Of a stretch of 64,000 bases of DNA, positions 45,550 through 54,153 are shown piece by piece. The stretch's first letter is position 1, and each line of letters starts with the position of its first letter. Below the pieces are notes generated by a model. That model worked only from the letters and a program-made list of their open reading frames with translations. It did no database searches and was not told where the DNA came from. The position numbers were made by a program, and so were the translations under genes. This DNA comes from Catellatospora citrea. GTDB lineage: Bacteria > Actinomycetota > Actinomycetes > Mycobacteriales > Micromonosporaceae. The DNA lies in assembly GCF_003610235.1 (NCBI RefSeq), contig NZ_RAPR01000001.1:930001-994000 (forward strand), read 5' to 3'.

Positions 45550-46413
45550 GTGTTCGCCGTCGGAGCCAACCCGTGGATCTGGACCTCACCCGTGGACGAC
45601 GACGCGCTGCGCGAACTCGTCCCCCGCATCGCGGCCTGGGGCTTCGACGCGATCGAGATCCCCGTCGAGAACCCGGGCGACTGGTCCCCCGGCCTGGTCC
45701 GCGACCTGCTCGCCGAACACGGCCTGGCCGCCGCGGCGGTGCTCGCGGTCACCCCGCCCGGCCGCGACCTGGTCTGCACCGACGCCGAGACGGTACGCAG
45801 TTCGCAGGACTACCTGCGCGGGCTGATCGACGCGGCCGCCGTACTCGGCGCGCCCAGCGTGTGCGGCCCCGTCTACGCGGCCGTCGGGCGGCTCTGGCGC
45901 ATGTCGCCCGACGAGCGCCTCGACTGCTACCGGCAACTGCGCTCGGCATTGGAGCCGGTCGCCGAGTACGCCGCCGAGCGCGGTGTCGCCGTGGGGATCG
46001 AGGCCCTGAACCGGTACGAGACCTCGGTCGTCAACACCATGGCGCAGACCCTGGAGGCGCTCGACGGCCTGCCCGGCAACGTCGGCATCATGCTCGACAG
46101 CTACCACATGAACATCGAGGAGTCCGATCCGTACGCCGCGGTCACCCTGGCCGGGCCGCGCATCGTGCACGTGCAGGTCTCCGGCAGCGATCGCGGGGCG
46201 CCCGGCCGCGACCACCTCGACTGGCCGCGCTGGCTCGGCGCGCTGGCCGGCACCGGATACCGCGGCCCGATCTGCATCGAGTCGTTCACCGGCGAGAACG
46301 AGGCCATCGCGGTCGCCGCCGCCATCTGGCGTCCGCTGGCCCCCACCCAGGACGAGCTGGCCACCGCCGGTCTCGCCTACCTTCGCGAGGTCACCGCCGC
46401 CCTGCGCCCCTGA
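45550..46413 (+). CDS. Sugar isomerase/epimerase, D-allulose/D-tagatose 3-epimerase-like
   Basis: A 287-residue TIM-barrel protein of the AP-endonuclease-2/xylose-isomerase superfamily. Metal-binding residues of the ketose 3-epimerases are visible: Glu in GIEALNRYET, Asp in MLDSYHMNIEESDP, His in VQVSGSDRGAPGRDHLDW and Glu in CIESFTGEN. This fits interconversion of keto sugars at C-3 (for example fructose/allulose or tagatose/sorbose). Start GTG 45550 follows AAAGAGGTG. It follows the transporter operon after a terminator-like hairpin, and most likely processes the imported sugar. Confidence 0.88.
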   Translation: MFAVGANPWIWTSPVDDDALRELVPRIAAWGFDAIEIPVENPGDWSPGLVRDLLAEHGLAAAAVLAVTPPGRDLVCTDAETVRSSQDYLRGLIDAAAVLGAPSVCGPVYAAVGRLWRMSPDERLDCYRQLRSALEPVAEYAAERGVAVGIEALNRYETSVVNTMAQTLEALDGLPGNVGIMLDSYHMNIEESDPYAAVTLAGPRIVHVQVSGSDRGAPGRDHLDWPRWLGALAGTGYRGPICIESFTGENEAIAVAAAIWRPLAPTQDELATAGLAYLREVTAALRP

Positions 46414-46499
46414 CCCCACCCCGTACGCCTCAGGTCGTACGCGCGGTACGTCCTCGCTGTGGATGTGGACCCGCCGCGCCCCGCCTACGGTCGACAGCC

Positions 46500-47258
46500 A
46501 TGACATCCGCGACGATCACCCGCCCGGCGGTGGCGGTCACCGGCCTGACCAAGGTCTACGGTGGCGGCGACACCGCCGTGACCGCCCTCGACGACGTCAG
46601 CGTCGCCTTCGACGCCGGCCGCTTCACCGCGATCATGGGCCCGTCGGGCTCCGGCAAGTCGACGCTGATGCACTGCGCGGCCGGCCTGGACACGGTCACC
46701 GCCGGCACGGTGCGCCTGTTCGACGCCGCCGGGGCGGGCACCGACCTGACCGGCCTGGACGACACGTCGCTGACCCGGTTGCGGCGTACCCGGATCGGGT
46801 TCGTGTTCCAGCAGTTCAACCTGCTGCCGACGCTCACCGCCCGGCAGAACATGCTGCTGCCGCTCGACCTGGCCGGACGGCGCGCCGACCCGGCGTGGGA
46901 GGCGACGGTGGTCGAGGTGCTCGGCCTGGCCGACCGCCTCGGGCACACGCCCAGCCAGCTGTCCGGCGGCCAGCAGCAGCGCGTGGCGTGCGCGCGGGCG
47001 ATGCTGCCCCGACCTGATGTGATCTTCGCCGACGAGCCCACCGGCAACCTCGACTCCCGCGCCGGGCAGCAGGTGCTCGGCTTCCTGCGGCACAGCGTGC
47101 GCGAGCTGGGCCAGACCGTCGTCATGGTCACCCACGACCCCAACGCCGCCGCGTTCGCCGACCGGGTGGTGCTGCTGGCCGACGGCCGGCTCGCCGGCGA
47201 CCTGGCCGACCCGACCGCCGACAGCGTGCTCGACGCGCTCAAGAACCTCGGGGCGTGA
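46500..47258 (+). CDS. ABC transporter ATP-binding protein, MacB/LolD type
   Basis: A 252-residue ATPase with Walker A GPSGSGKST, Q-loop VFQQFNLLPTLTARQN, signature LSGGQQQRVACARAM, Walker B VIFADEPTGNLDSRAGQ and H-loop MVTHDPNAAAFADRV. The DEPTGNLD motif marks the MacB/LolCDE family, which drives the large FtsX-type permease of the next gene (3-base gap). Such pairs export peptides or antibiotics or sense cell-envelope stress. A two-component system faces the pair, a frequent arrangement for envelope-stress or resistance modules. Confidence 0.94.
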   Translation: MTSATITRPAVAVTGLTKVYGGGDTAVTALDDVSVAFDAGRFTAIMGPSGSGKSTLMHCAAGLDTVTAGTVRLFDAAGAGTDLTGLDDTSLTRLRRTRIGFVFQQFNLLPTLTARQNMLLPLDLAGRRADPAWEATVVEVLGLADRLGHTPSQLSGGQQQRVACARAMLPRPDVIFADEPTGNLDSRAGQQVLGFLRHSVRELGQTVVMVTHDPNAAAFADRVVLLADGRLAGDLADPTADSVLDALKNLGA

Positions 47259-47261
47259 GCG

Positions 47262-49811
47262 GTGCTGCGGACAGTCCTGGCGGGCCTGCGCGCCCACACC
47301 CGGCGTTTGGTCGCCACCCTGGTCGCGGTCGTGCTCGGCGTCGGCTTCGTCGCCGGCACGCTGATCTTCGGCGACACCGCCCGGGCCGGTTTCTACGACA
47401 CCTTCGCCCGCCTGGCCCAGAACGTCGACGTCGCCGTGCTGGCCCCGACCGGCTCCGGCGGGCAGCCGGAACTGCTCACCGACGCCCAGCTGGCCGCGGT
47501 GCGGGCGGTCCCGGGCGTGGCCGGCGCCGACGGACGCTCCAGCGGGCCGCTGGCGCTGCTCGACCCCGCCGGGCGGCCGATCACGAACTTCTCCCGGGTC
47601 GGCGTGGCGGTGTCCACCGACGGTGATCCGCGTACCCGGCCGTTCGACATCGACGGCCGGGTGCCCGCGGGTCCGGGCGAAGCGGTGCTGGACACCGAGA
47701 CTGCGTCCCACCAGCGCTACCGCACCGGCGACACCGTCGTGGTGGTCGACGCGGCGGGGGCGCGGCACTCGTACACGCTGGTCGGGCTCATCGACTTCGG
47801 GGTGTCCAAGACCTACTCCGGCTCGACCGTGGTCGGGCTGCCCGCGGCGGAACTGGCCGCCCGGACCGGGGTGCACGGCTACGAGGAGATCACGGTGACC
47901 GCGGCCGGCGGCGTCGCCCAGGACGCGCTGGCCCGGCAGGTCCAGGCCGCGCTGGGGACCGGGCCACGGGTGTCCACCGGCGACCAGCGCCGGACCGACC
48001 TGGCCGACGAGGCGACGTCCGTCGCGACGGAGTTCACCTCCGCCCTGCTCATCTTCGGCGTGATCTCGCTGGTGGTGGCCGCGTTCGTCATCTACAACAC
48101 GTTCGCGATCCTGCTGGCGCAGCGCATCCGCGAGACCGCGCTGCTGCGCTGCCTGGGCGCGACCCGCCGGCAGGTGTTCACCGCGACGCTGGCCGAGGCC
48201 GCCCTGATCGGCACCGTCGGCGCGGCGGGCGGGATCCTGTTCGGCATCGGCGTCGCCTACGCGCTGTTCGGGCTGCTCAACGACGCCGTGCACGCGAACC
48301 TGCCCGCACACCCGGTCGTGGTCGGCAGCGGGCCGGTGCTCGCCGGGCTCGCCATCGGGCTGGGCGTGACCGTGGTGGCGGCGCTGTTGCCGGCGCTGCG
48401 GGCCACCCGTACGTCGCCGCTGGCGGCGCTGCGGGACCTGCCCACCGCCGTGGTCACCGGCCGCGCCCGGCGGATCGTCCGCGCGGTCGCGGCACTGCTG
48501 GCCGTGGGCGCCGGGACCGCCGTCACGGTCGCCGGGGTGGGCATGACCGACTCGCAGGCCGGGACGTTCACCATCGTCGGCGGGGGTGTGCTGGCGTTCC
48601 TCGGCGTGCTGATCGCCGCGCCGTTGTACATCGGCGCCGTCACCGCCGCCGTCGGCCGGCCCGTCGCGGCCGCGTTCGGCACCCCTGCGAAGGTCGCCGT
48701 GGCCAACGCGCGGCGCAACCCCGGGCGCACCGCGACCACCACCGCCACCCTGATGATCGGCATCGGACTGATCGCGCTGTGCGGTGTCCTGCTGGGCAGC
48801 CTCAAGGCCACCGCCGAGGACCAGCTCGTGGGCCACTACCCGGTCGACTACGCGATGGCCGGGGTCCGCTACGACAACGCCAGCCAGGCCCCCATCCCGG
48901 CCGCATTCGCCCAGCAGTTGCGCACCCGGCCCGAGTTCAGCAGGGTCGTGCAGGCACGTGAGGGCAAGGCACAACTGGACGGCGCCCGCGCGGTCATCGC
49001 CGCCATCGACCCGTCGGCGTACGGCACGCTCATCAAGCCCACGACGGCCAGCGGCACGCACGTCCTCGACGCGGGCACCATCGTCGTGTCCAGCGCGAAC
49101 CGCGTCACGCAGCGCCTGCGGGTCGGCGACTCCGTCACCGTCACCGTCGGTCCGCGGACGCAGACGCTCACGGTCGCCGGCACCGCGCCGCTGTCGATCC
49201 CCGGTATCGAACAGATCGACGCGCTGGTGTCCTGGGACCGGTTCACCGACCTGGCCGGCCCCGGCGACGACACCGTCGTGCTGGCCAAGGCCGCCCCGCA
49301 GGTCAACGCCACCAGCTCACGCGACGCCCTGAACCAGGTCGCCACGGCGTACCCGCTGCTGGAGATCAACAGCATCGCCGATCTGACCAGCGACCTGGCC
49401 ACGCAGATCAACGCCCTGCTCGGCCTGTTCGGCGGGCTGCTCGGCACCGCGGTGCTCATCGCCCTGTTCGGCATCGCCAACACGCTGTCGCTGTCGGTCG
49501 TCGAACGGACCCGCGAGTCGGCGACCATGCGCGCCATCGGCCTGACCCGCGCCCAGCTGCGTGCCACCCTGCTCATCGAGGCGCTGCTGATGGGCGTCGT
49601 GGGCGCCGTGATCGGTATCGCGTTCGGGCTGGTGTACGGCCCGCTCATCGTCAGGGCCCAGTTCGGCGCCGTCGGGCCGATCGTCGTCGTGCCGTGGGGG
49701 TGGCTGGCCGGGCTCGTCGCGCTCGCCGCCGCTGCTGCCGCGGCCGCGGCGGTCCTGCCCGCCCGGCGCGCGGCGAAGGCCTCGATCGTGGCGGCGATGG
49801 CCGACCTCTAG
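47262..49811 (+). CDS. FtsX-like permease of ABC exporter (MacB type)
   Basis: An 849-residue permease. Helix 1 (about 12-33) precedes a long extracytoplasmic region. The first FtsX domain (about 260-375) contains RIRETALLRCLGATRRQVF; a middle set of helices (about 405-510) precedes a second external part; and the last FtsX domain (about 715-840) contains ERTRESATMRAIGLTRAQLRATLLIEALLMG. The duplicated permease halves match actinobacterial MacB-like exporters. GTG 47262 follows the ATPase stop by three bases, so the pair is surely co-transcribed. The stop overlaps the stop of the convergent regulator by four bases. Confidence 0.93.
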   Translation: MLRTVLAGLRAHTRRLVATLVAVVLGVGFVAGTLIFGDTARAGFYDTFARLAQNVDVAVLAPTGSGGQPELLTDAQLAAVRAVPGVAGADGRSSGPLALLDPAGRPITNFSRVGVAVSTDGDPRTRPFDIDGRVPAGPGEAVLDTETASHQRYRTGDTVVVVDAAGARHSYTLVGLIDFGVSKTYSGSTVVGLPAAELAARTGVHGYEEITVTAAGGVAQDALARQVQAALGTGPRVSTGDQRRTDLADEATSVATEFTSALLIFGVISLVVAAFVIYNTFAILLAQRIRETALLRCLGATRRQVFTATLAEAALIGTVGAAGGILFGIGVAYALFGLLNDAVHANLPAHPVVVGSGPVLAGLAIGLGVTVVAALLPALRATRTSPLAALRDLPTAVVTGRARRIVRAVAALLAVGAGTAVTVAGVGMTDSQAGTFTIVGGGVLAFLGVLIAAPLYIGAVTAAVGRPVAAAFGTPAKVAVANARRNPGRTATTTATLMIGIGLIALCGVLLGSLKATAEDQLVGHYPVDYAMAGVRYDNASQAPIPAAFAQQLRTRPEFSRVVQAREGKAQLDGARAVIAAIDPSAYGTLIKPTTASGTHVLDAGTIVVSSANRVTQRLRVGDSVTVTVGPRTQTLTVAGTAPLSIPGIEQIDALVSWDRFTDLAGPGDDTVVLAKAAPQVNATSSRDALNQVATAYPLLEINSIADLTSDLATQINALLGLFGGLLGTAVLIALFGIANTLSLSVVERTRESATMRAIGLTRAQLRATLLIEALLMGVVGAVIGIAFGLVYGPLIVRAQFGAVGPIVVVPWGWLAGLVALAAAAAAAAAVLPARRAAKASIVAAMADL

Positions 49812-50494
49812 CGGCCACCTGGTGCGCCCGGACCCGGGCGCACCAGGCCCGACTCGTACGCGAACACGACGACCTGGACCCGGTCCCGCAGGCCGAGCTT
49901 CGTCAGGATCCGTCCCACGTGCGTCTTCACCGTCGCCTCCGCCACGACCAGTTCCGTGGCGATCTCCGCGTTGGACAGCCCGGCGGCCACCGCGAGCACG
50001 ACCTCGCGCTCACGGTCGGTCAGCGCGGCCACCCGGGAGTCCGGTGCGGGCGGCGGCACGAACCGGCCGGCGAAGTGCTCCAGCAGTCGCCGCGTCACCC
50101 GCGGCGCGACCACCGCGTCGCCGCCCGCGACCGCACGGAGGGCGGCGAGCAGTTCCTCGGGCGGGGCGTTCTTGAGCAGGAACCCGCTCGCGCCCGCCTG
50201 CAGCGCGGCGAACGCGTCCGCGTCGCCGTCGAACGTCGTCAGCACGATCACCCGCGGCGTCGGCCCGGCGGCGCTCAGCAGCCGGGTGGCCTCCACGCCG
50301 TCCATGATCGGCATCCGGATGTCCATGACCACCACGTCGACGGCGGCCGCCGTCCCGGCGAGGTCGCCGACCAGGCGGACCGCCTCGGCGCCGTCGCCGG
50401 CCTGCCCGGCCACCGTCATGTCCGGCTGCGACGACAGGATCATCTCCAGCCCGGCGCGGATCAGCGGCTGGTCGTCGACGATGAGGACCCTCAC
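49808..50494 (-). CDS. NarL/LuxR-type response regulator
   Basis: A 228-residue regulator: receiver domain (VRVLIVDDQPLIRAGLEMIL, phospho-Asp in VVMDIRMPIMDG, T in VLTTFD, K in FLLKNAPP) and C-terminal LuxR helix-turn-helix (LTDREREVVLAVAAGLSNAEIATELVVAEATVKTHVGRILTKLG). The start is GTG 50494, overlapping the stop of the kinase gene by four bases (GTGA). It is therefore translated with the kinase. Its gene converges on the MacB-like exporter, a plausible regulatory target. Confidence 0.94.
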   Translation of the reverse strand: MRVLIVDDQPLIRAGLEMILSSQPDMTVAGQAGDGAEAVRLVGDLAGTAAAVDVVVMDIRMPIMDGVEATRLLSAAGPTPRVIVLTTFDGDADAFAALQAGASGFLLKNAPPEELLAALRAVAGGDAVVAPRVTRRLLEHFAGRFVPPPAPDSRVAALTDREREVVLAVAAGLSNAEIATELVVAEATVKTHVGRILTKLGLRDRVQVVVFAYESGLVRPGPGAPGGR

Positions 50495-51642
50495 AGCGGC
50501 ACCTCCGCCCGCAGGCTCCAGCCGCCACCGGGCCGCGGCCCGGCCGTCAGCACCCCGCCGTGCACGGCCACCCGCTCGCGCATCCCGGTCAGGCCGTGCC
50601 CGGCCTCGCGCGCGGCCGGCACGCGCGGGCGCGCGCCGCCGTCGTCGTCCACCGACACCGCCACCGCGCCGCCCTGCTCGACCAGGGACAGCGTCACCGC
50701 CGCGCCCGGGCCCGCGTGCCGCAGCACGTTGGTCAGCGCCTCCTGGGTGATCCGGTAGACCGCCAGCTCGACGGCGGGCGGCACGGTCTGCGGCAGCCGC
50801 GCGTCGACGGTGACCGCCAGACCGGCCGACCGGGCCCCGTCGACCAGGGCGTCGATCTCGGCCAGGGTGACCCGCCGCCGCGACTCGGGCTCGGCCTCCG
50901 GGCCCGCCCCGCGCAGCACGCCGACCAGCAGCCGCATGTCCTCCAGCGCGTCGCGGCCGGTCGCCGCGACGGTCGCCAGCGCCTCGCGGGCCTTGCCCGG
51001 ATCGGCGTCGAAGGCGTAGCGGCCCCCGTCGGCCTGCACGATCATGACGGCGAGGCTGTGCGCGACCACGTCGTGCAGCTCCCGGGCGATCGCGGCGCGC
51101 TCGTCGGCGACCGCGATCCGGGCCAGGTGCCCGCGTTCGCGTTCCAGCGTCGCCGCGCGCTCCTCCAGCCCGGCGACGTAGATCCGCCGCTGGCGCATCG
51201 TGTACGCCATCAGCCACACCCCGCCGCAGACCCCGACGTACCACAGCGCGAGCGCCCACCACCGTGTCGCGTCGCCCTGGCGGACCACCACGACCACGAC
51301 GCCGAGCGCGATCACGGCCGCGGCCAGGTACGCGTGCCACATCCGGCGGCCGTACTTGACCACCGCGTACATGCCCGCCAGGACCGCCAGGTCGAAGGGC
51401 AGCGGCTGGTTCTCCGGCGCGTAGCACATCGCCTGCACCAGGGCCGCGGTCGAGATCACCGCCAGCGCGGTCAGCGGCAGCCGCCGCCGCAGCACGATCG
51501 CGGCGGCCATCACGCCGCCGAGCCACATGAGGCTGGGCGGGGACAGCGGGTTGCGGATCTCCAGCAGGGTCAGGCCGAGCACGCCGAACCCGACCAGCAG
51601 ATCGAACGCGAGCGCGCGGCGGGTCCACAGGACGGCAGGCAC
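50491..51642 (-). CDS. HisKA_3-type sensor histidine kinase
   Basis: A 383-residue kinase with five or six membrane helices in the first 150 residues and almost no extracellular loop (intramembrane sensing). The dimerisation domain has the phospho-His in RAAIARELHDVVAHSLAVMIVQADG, and the ATPase domain is seen at ITQEALTNVLRHAGPGAAV and GHGLTGMRERV. Overlaps the regulator gene by four bases. Kinases of this type, paired with NarL-type regulators next to MacB-like exporters, commonly sense cell-envelope stress in actinomycetes. Start GTG 51642. Confidence 0.93.
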   Translation of the reverse strand: MPAVLWTRRALAFDLLVGFGVLGLTLLEIRNPLSPPSLMWLGGVMAAAIVLRRRLPLTALAVISTAALVQAMCYAPENQPLPFDLAVLAGMYAVVKYGRRMWHAYLAAAVIALGVVVVVVRQGDATRWWALALWYVGVCGGVWLMAYTMRQRRIYVAGLEERAATLERERGHLARIAVADERAAIARELHDVVAHSLAVMIVQADGGRYAFDADPGKAREALATVAATGRDALEDMRLLVGVLRGAGPEAEPESRRRVTLAEIDALVDGARSAGLAVTVDARLPQTVPPAVELAVYRITQEALTNVLRHAGPGAAVTLSLVEQGGAVAVSVDDDGGARPRVPAAREAGHGLTGMRERVAVHGGVLTAGPRPGGGWSLRAEVPL

Positions 51643-51739
51643 GCGCCCAGAGTAGTCGCCGTCCCGGGCCGGAGATCCGGTCAGACCGGAGCCGCCGACC
51701 CGGGACGGCGATCACCGCCGGAACGACCGGCGGCCCGGG

Positions 51740-52201
51740 TCAAGCGCGGCGGGTGAAGTCGGCCGTCCAGTTGACCTCCCAGGTGGCCCCCTCATCGGTG
51801 GAGAAGGCCTGCTCCCAGCGGGGGTGCTCGGTGTCGGTCTGCGACCAGCGGTAGCGGACCCGGATCGGGGTGCCCTCCCACACGTCGTCGCACTCGAACG
51901 TGCCGACGGCGCCCTCGAAGCGGCCGACGACCGGGTTGTCGAGCACCCCGCCGGTGTTCTTGGAGGCCCACCAGATGCGCCACACCTGCTCGTCGGGGCT
52001 GAACAGGCGCAGCGCGACGCCCTCGTAGCCGCGCTCCGGGGCGCGGAGCACGTCGAGGACGCCGGTGCCGTCGAACAGCACCTGGCAGTCGAGGGTCGCG
52101 TCGAACTCGTACCACTCGTCCTGGCCCGCCAGGACCTTGACCAGGCGGCGCTGGACGCTGTCCCACGTGCCGGCGAGGAAGTCGAAATCTGTGTTCGTCA
52201 T
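51740..52201 (-). CDS. DUF1579-like protein
   Basis: A 153-residue beta-rich protein: DFDFLAGTWDSVQRRLVKVLAG, then YEFDATLDCQVLFDGTGVLDVLR, ALRLFSPDEQVWRIWWASKNTGG and WEQAFSTDEGATWEVNWTADFTRR. The pattern is of an extended lipocalin-like barrel (DUF1579/hypothetical) whose activity is unknown. It diverges from a WYL-type regulator over 64 bases, which contain a perfect inverted repeat. ATG 52201 is strong. Likely controlled by that regulator. Confidence 0.7.
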   Translation of the reverse strand: MTNTDFDFLAGTWDSVQRRLVKVLAGQDEWYEFDATLDCQVLFDGTGVLDVLRAPERGYEGVALRLFSPDEQVWRIWWASKNTGGVLDNPVVGRFEGAVGTFECDDVWEGTPIRVRYRWSQTDTEHPRWEQAFSTDEGATWEVNWTADFTRRA

Positions 52202-52225
52202 GGACGGCACGCTATGGCCGCACCC

Positions 52226-52242
52226 CTGACATGTTCTGTCAG
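52226..52242. promoter_or_regulatory. Inverted-repeat operator between divergent genes
   Basis: CTGACA-TGTTC-TGTCAG, perfect 6-base arms with a 5-base spacer, centred 33 bases from the DUF1579-like start and 32 bases from the WYL-regulator start. The symmetric placement suggests that the regulator binds it and controls both genes. Confidence 0.6.
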
Positions 52243-52265
52243 TGCTCGGCGGCAGACTTCGGCAC

Positions 52266-53249
52266 ATGCGCGCCGACCGACTGCTCTCCATCGTCCTGCT
52301 GCTGCAGAGCCGCGGCCGGCAGACCGCCCACCAGCTCGCCGCCGAGCTGGAGGTCTCGGCCCGCACCATCTACCGGGACATGCAGGCCCTGGGCACCGCG
52401 GGCATCCCCGTCTACGGCGACGCCACCGGCTACGGCCTGATCGACGGCTACCGCACCCAGCTGACCGGGCTCACCGCCGCCGAGGCCCGCGGCCTCGTGC
52501 TCGCCGAGCTGCCCGGGGTCGCCGCGGACCTCGGCCTGGCCGAGGCGGTGGCCGCCGCGCAGCTCAAGCTCGCCGCCGCGCTCCCGGACGCGCTGCGCGA
52601 GCGCACCGCCCGCATGCGGCAGCGCTTCCACCTCGACACCCCCGGCTGGTACGCCGACCGCGACAGCTCCGAACACCTGGCCGCCCTCGCCGACGCGGTA
52701 TGGCGCCAGCGCACCCTGGCCGTCCGCTACGAGAACTGGACCGGCTCCGCCGAGCACCGGCTGGAGCCGTACGGGCTGGTCCTCAAGGCGGGCAAGTGGT
52801 ATCTGGTGGCCCGCGCCGCGCGGGGCCTGCGCACGTTCCGGGTCAGCCAGATCCGGGAGCTGACCGTGCTGGCGGAGGAGTTCACGTGGCCGGACGGGTT
52901 CGACCTGGTCGCGCACTGGCACGAGCACATCGCCGACTTCCGCGCCCGGCTGGTGCGCGGTGAGGCGCTGGCGCGCTTCTCCCCCGCGGCGGTGGAGCTG
53001 CTGCCGCACCTGATGGGGCAGGCCGTGGTCGACGCCGTCGCGGCCGGCGAGCCGCAGCCCGACGGCTGGATCCTCGCTCGGGTGCCGATCGAGACCGACA
53101 GCCATGCCGAGATGCAGTTCCTGCGGTTGGGGGTGCAGGTCGAGGTGCTGGCACCGGCGGAGCTGCGCGGGCGCATCGCCGCCACCGTCACCGAACTCGC
53201 CCGCACGTACGCGGGCACGCGCGACGCGGCAGGTCGGCTCCGGCGCTGA
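52266..53249 (+). CDS. WYL-domain HTH_11 transcriptional regulator
   Basis: A 327-residue YafY/DeoR-type regulator. The N-terminal winged helix (MRADRLLSIVLLLQSRGRQTAHQLAAELEVSARTIYRDMQAL, about 1-45) binds DNA; the middle helical part leads into a WYL domain (WYADRDSSEHLAALADAVW, LEPYGLVLKAGKWYLVARAA, FRVSQIRELTVL). It ends with a WCX-type segment (VEVLAPAELRGRIAATVTELAR). The WYL ligand is unknown, often a nucleic acid fragment or cyclic nucleotide. ATG 52266. Diverges from the DUF1579-like gene. Confidence 0.9.
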   Translation: MRADRLLSIVLLLQSRGRQTAHQLAAELEVSARTIYRDMQALGTAGIPVYGDATGYGLIDGYRTQLTGLTAAEARGLVLAELPGVAADLGLAEAVAAAQLKLAAALPDALRERTARMRQRFHLDTPGWYADRDSSEHLAALADAVWRQRTLAVRYENWTGSAEHRLEPYGLVLKAGKWYLVARAARGLRTFRVSQIRELTVLAEEFTWPDGFDLVAHWHEHIADFRARLVRGEALARFSPAAVELLPHLMGQAVVDAVAAGEPQPDGWILARVPIETDSHAEMQFLRLGVQVEVLAPAELRGRIAATVTELARTYAGTRDAAGRLRR

Positions 53250-53250
53250 C

Positions 53251-53730
53251 TCAGCCCGGAAGATCCTCGGGGCGAATGGCGGCGAGCCTGCCGTCCAGCA
53301 ATCCCGTGGACTGGCCGACCTCGATGAGGTATCCGTCCGGGTCGCGCAGGTAGCAGCGGATCTCCGCCTCCCGGTCGATCGGCGGTGTGACGAACTCCGC
53401 GCCCTTCGCCTTCCACTCCTCGTAGCAGGCATGTATGTCAGCGACGCGCAGGTTCAGGAAGATCGACGTGGTGTCGTCGGGCCGGTATTCGACCACCGAG
53501 ATGCCCGGCTTGTCTGGAGTTGGCGGCCCGCCGGGGTTCATGATGATCCAAGAGTTGGACAGCTTCACGATGCACGGGTTCTCGTCAAGGACGACCGTGC
53601 CGCCGAGAATGCGCGCATAGAAGTCGCGGGACTTCGCGACCTTGCGAACGGTGATGAACAACGTCACCAGGATGCCCTCGGTGGGCGCGGGCAGGTTCGC
53701 GACGTCGATCCGGGGCGTGGGCTCTGCCAT
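53251..53730 (-). CDS. VOC-family (glyoxalase/bleomycin-resistance fold) protein
   Basis: A 159-residue VOC protein with two beta-alpha-beta-beta-beta units: VTLFITVRKVAKSRDFYARILGG, and FLNLRVADIHACYEEWKAKGAEFVTPP, ending with EIRCYLRDPDGYLIEVGQS. The first-module metal ligand His is replaced by Ile/Val-type residues, while the Glu of LIEVGQS is kept, so metal dependence is uncertain. Members are glyoxalases, dioxygenases or antibiotic-binding proteins. It lies 35 bases after the monooxygenase-fold gene and one base from the stop of the WYL-regulator gene. Confidence 0.82.
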   Translation of the reverse strand: MAEPTPRIDVANLPAPTEGILVTLFITVRKVAKSRDFYARILGGTVVLDENPCIVKLSNSWIIMNPGGPPTPDKPGISVVEYRPDDTTSIFLNLRVADIHACYEEWKAKGAEFVTPPIDREAEIRCYLRDPDGYLIEVGQSTGLLDGRLAAIRPEDLPG

Positions 53731-53765
53731 GGTGTCTGCTCCGCTCCTGCGCGAACGACGGCCGC

Positions 53766-54056
53766 TCACGCCGCCCGGTGCGCGACGACCTCCCCGGCGG
53801 TGATCTGAGGCGGGTTCGGCAGCAGTGACGCCAGATTGTCGCTCACCCAGGCCGCGGCCCTCCTGTTCGACTCCTCCGCGCCGTCTCGGCTCTCGAAAAC
53901 GCTCGTCGACATCATCACGCCGTTTCCGGCGTCGATCCAGTAGTAGGCGACCACGCCCGGAACCGCGCTGATGATGGGGACGAACCCCTCCTGCACCCGC
54001 CGCCCCGCCTCGCGGGGGTCGGTCACTCCGTCGTAACGGCGAACGGTTGCATACAT
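53766..54056 (-). CDS. Antibiotic-biosynthesis-monooxygenase-fold (ABM) protein
   Basis: A 96-residue ferredoxin-like protein (MYATVRRYDGVTDPREAGRRV, VPGVVAYYWIDAGNGVMMSTSVFESRDGAEESNRRAAAWV). The second strand and helix have the ABM/EthD-like pattern, but no catalytic residues can be named. Ribosome site AGGAAGGGAGG precedes ATG 54056. It probably forms an operon with the VOC protein downstream. Function unknown. Confidence 0.68.
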   Translation of the reverse strand: MYATVRRYDGVTDPREAGRRVQEGFVPIISAVPGVVAYYWIDAGNGVMMSTSVFESRDGAEESNRRAAAWVSDNLASLLPNPPQITAGEVVAHRAA

Positions 54057-54153
54057 GCGCCCTCCCTTCCTGCGTACCAAGTCTGGCAGGTAGTGAACGC
54101 GAATCCCGCGGATATAGATCCCTTTTGAGGCCACGTGCCCCGTGCCGCAGCGG

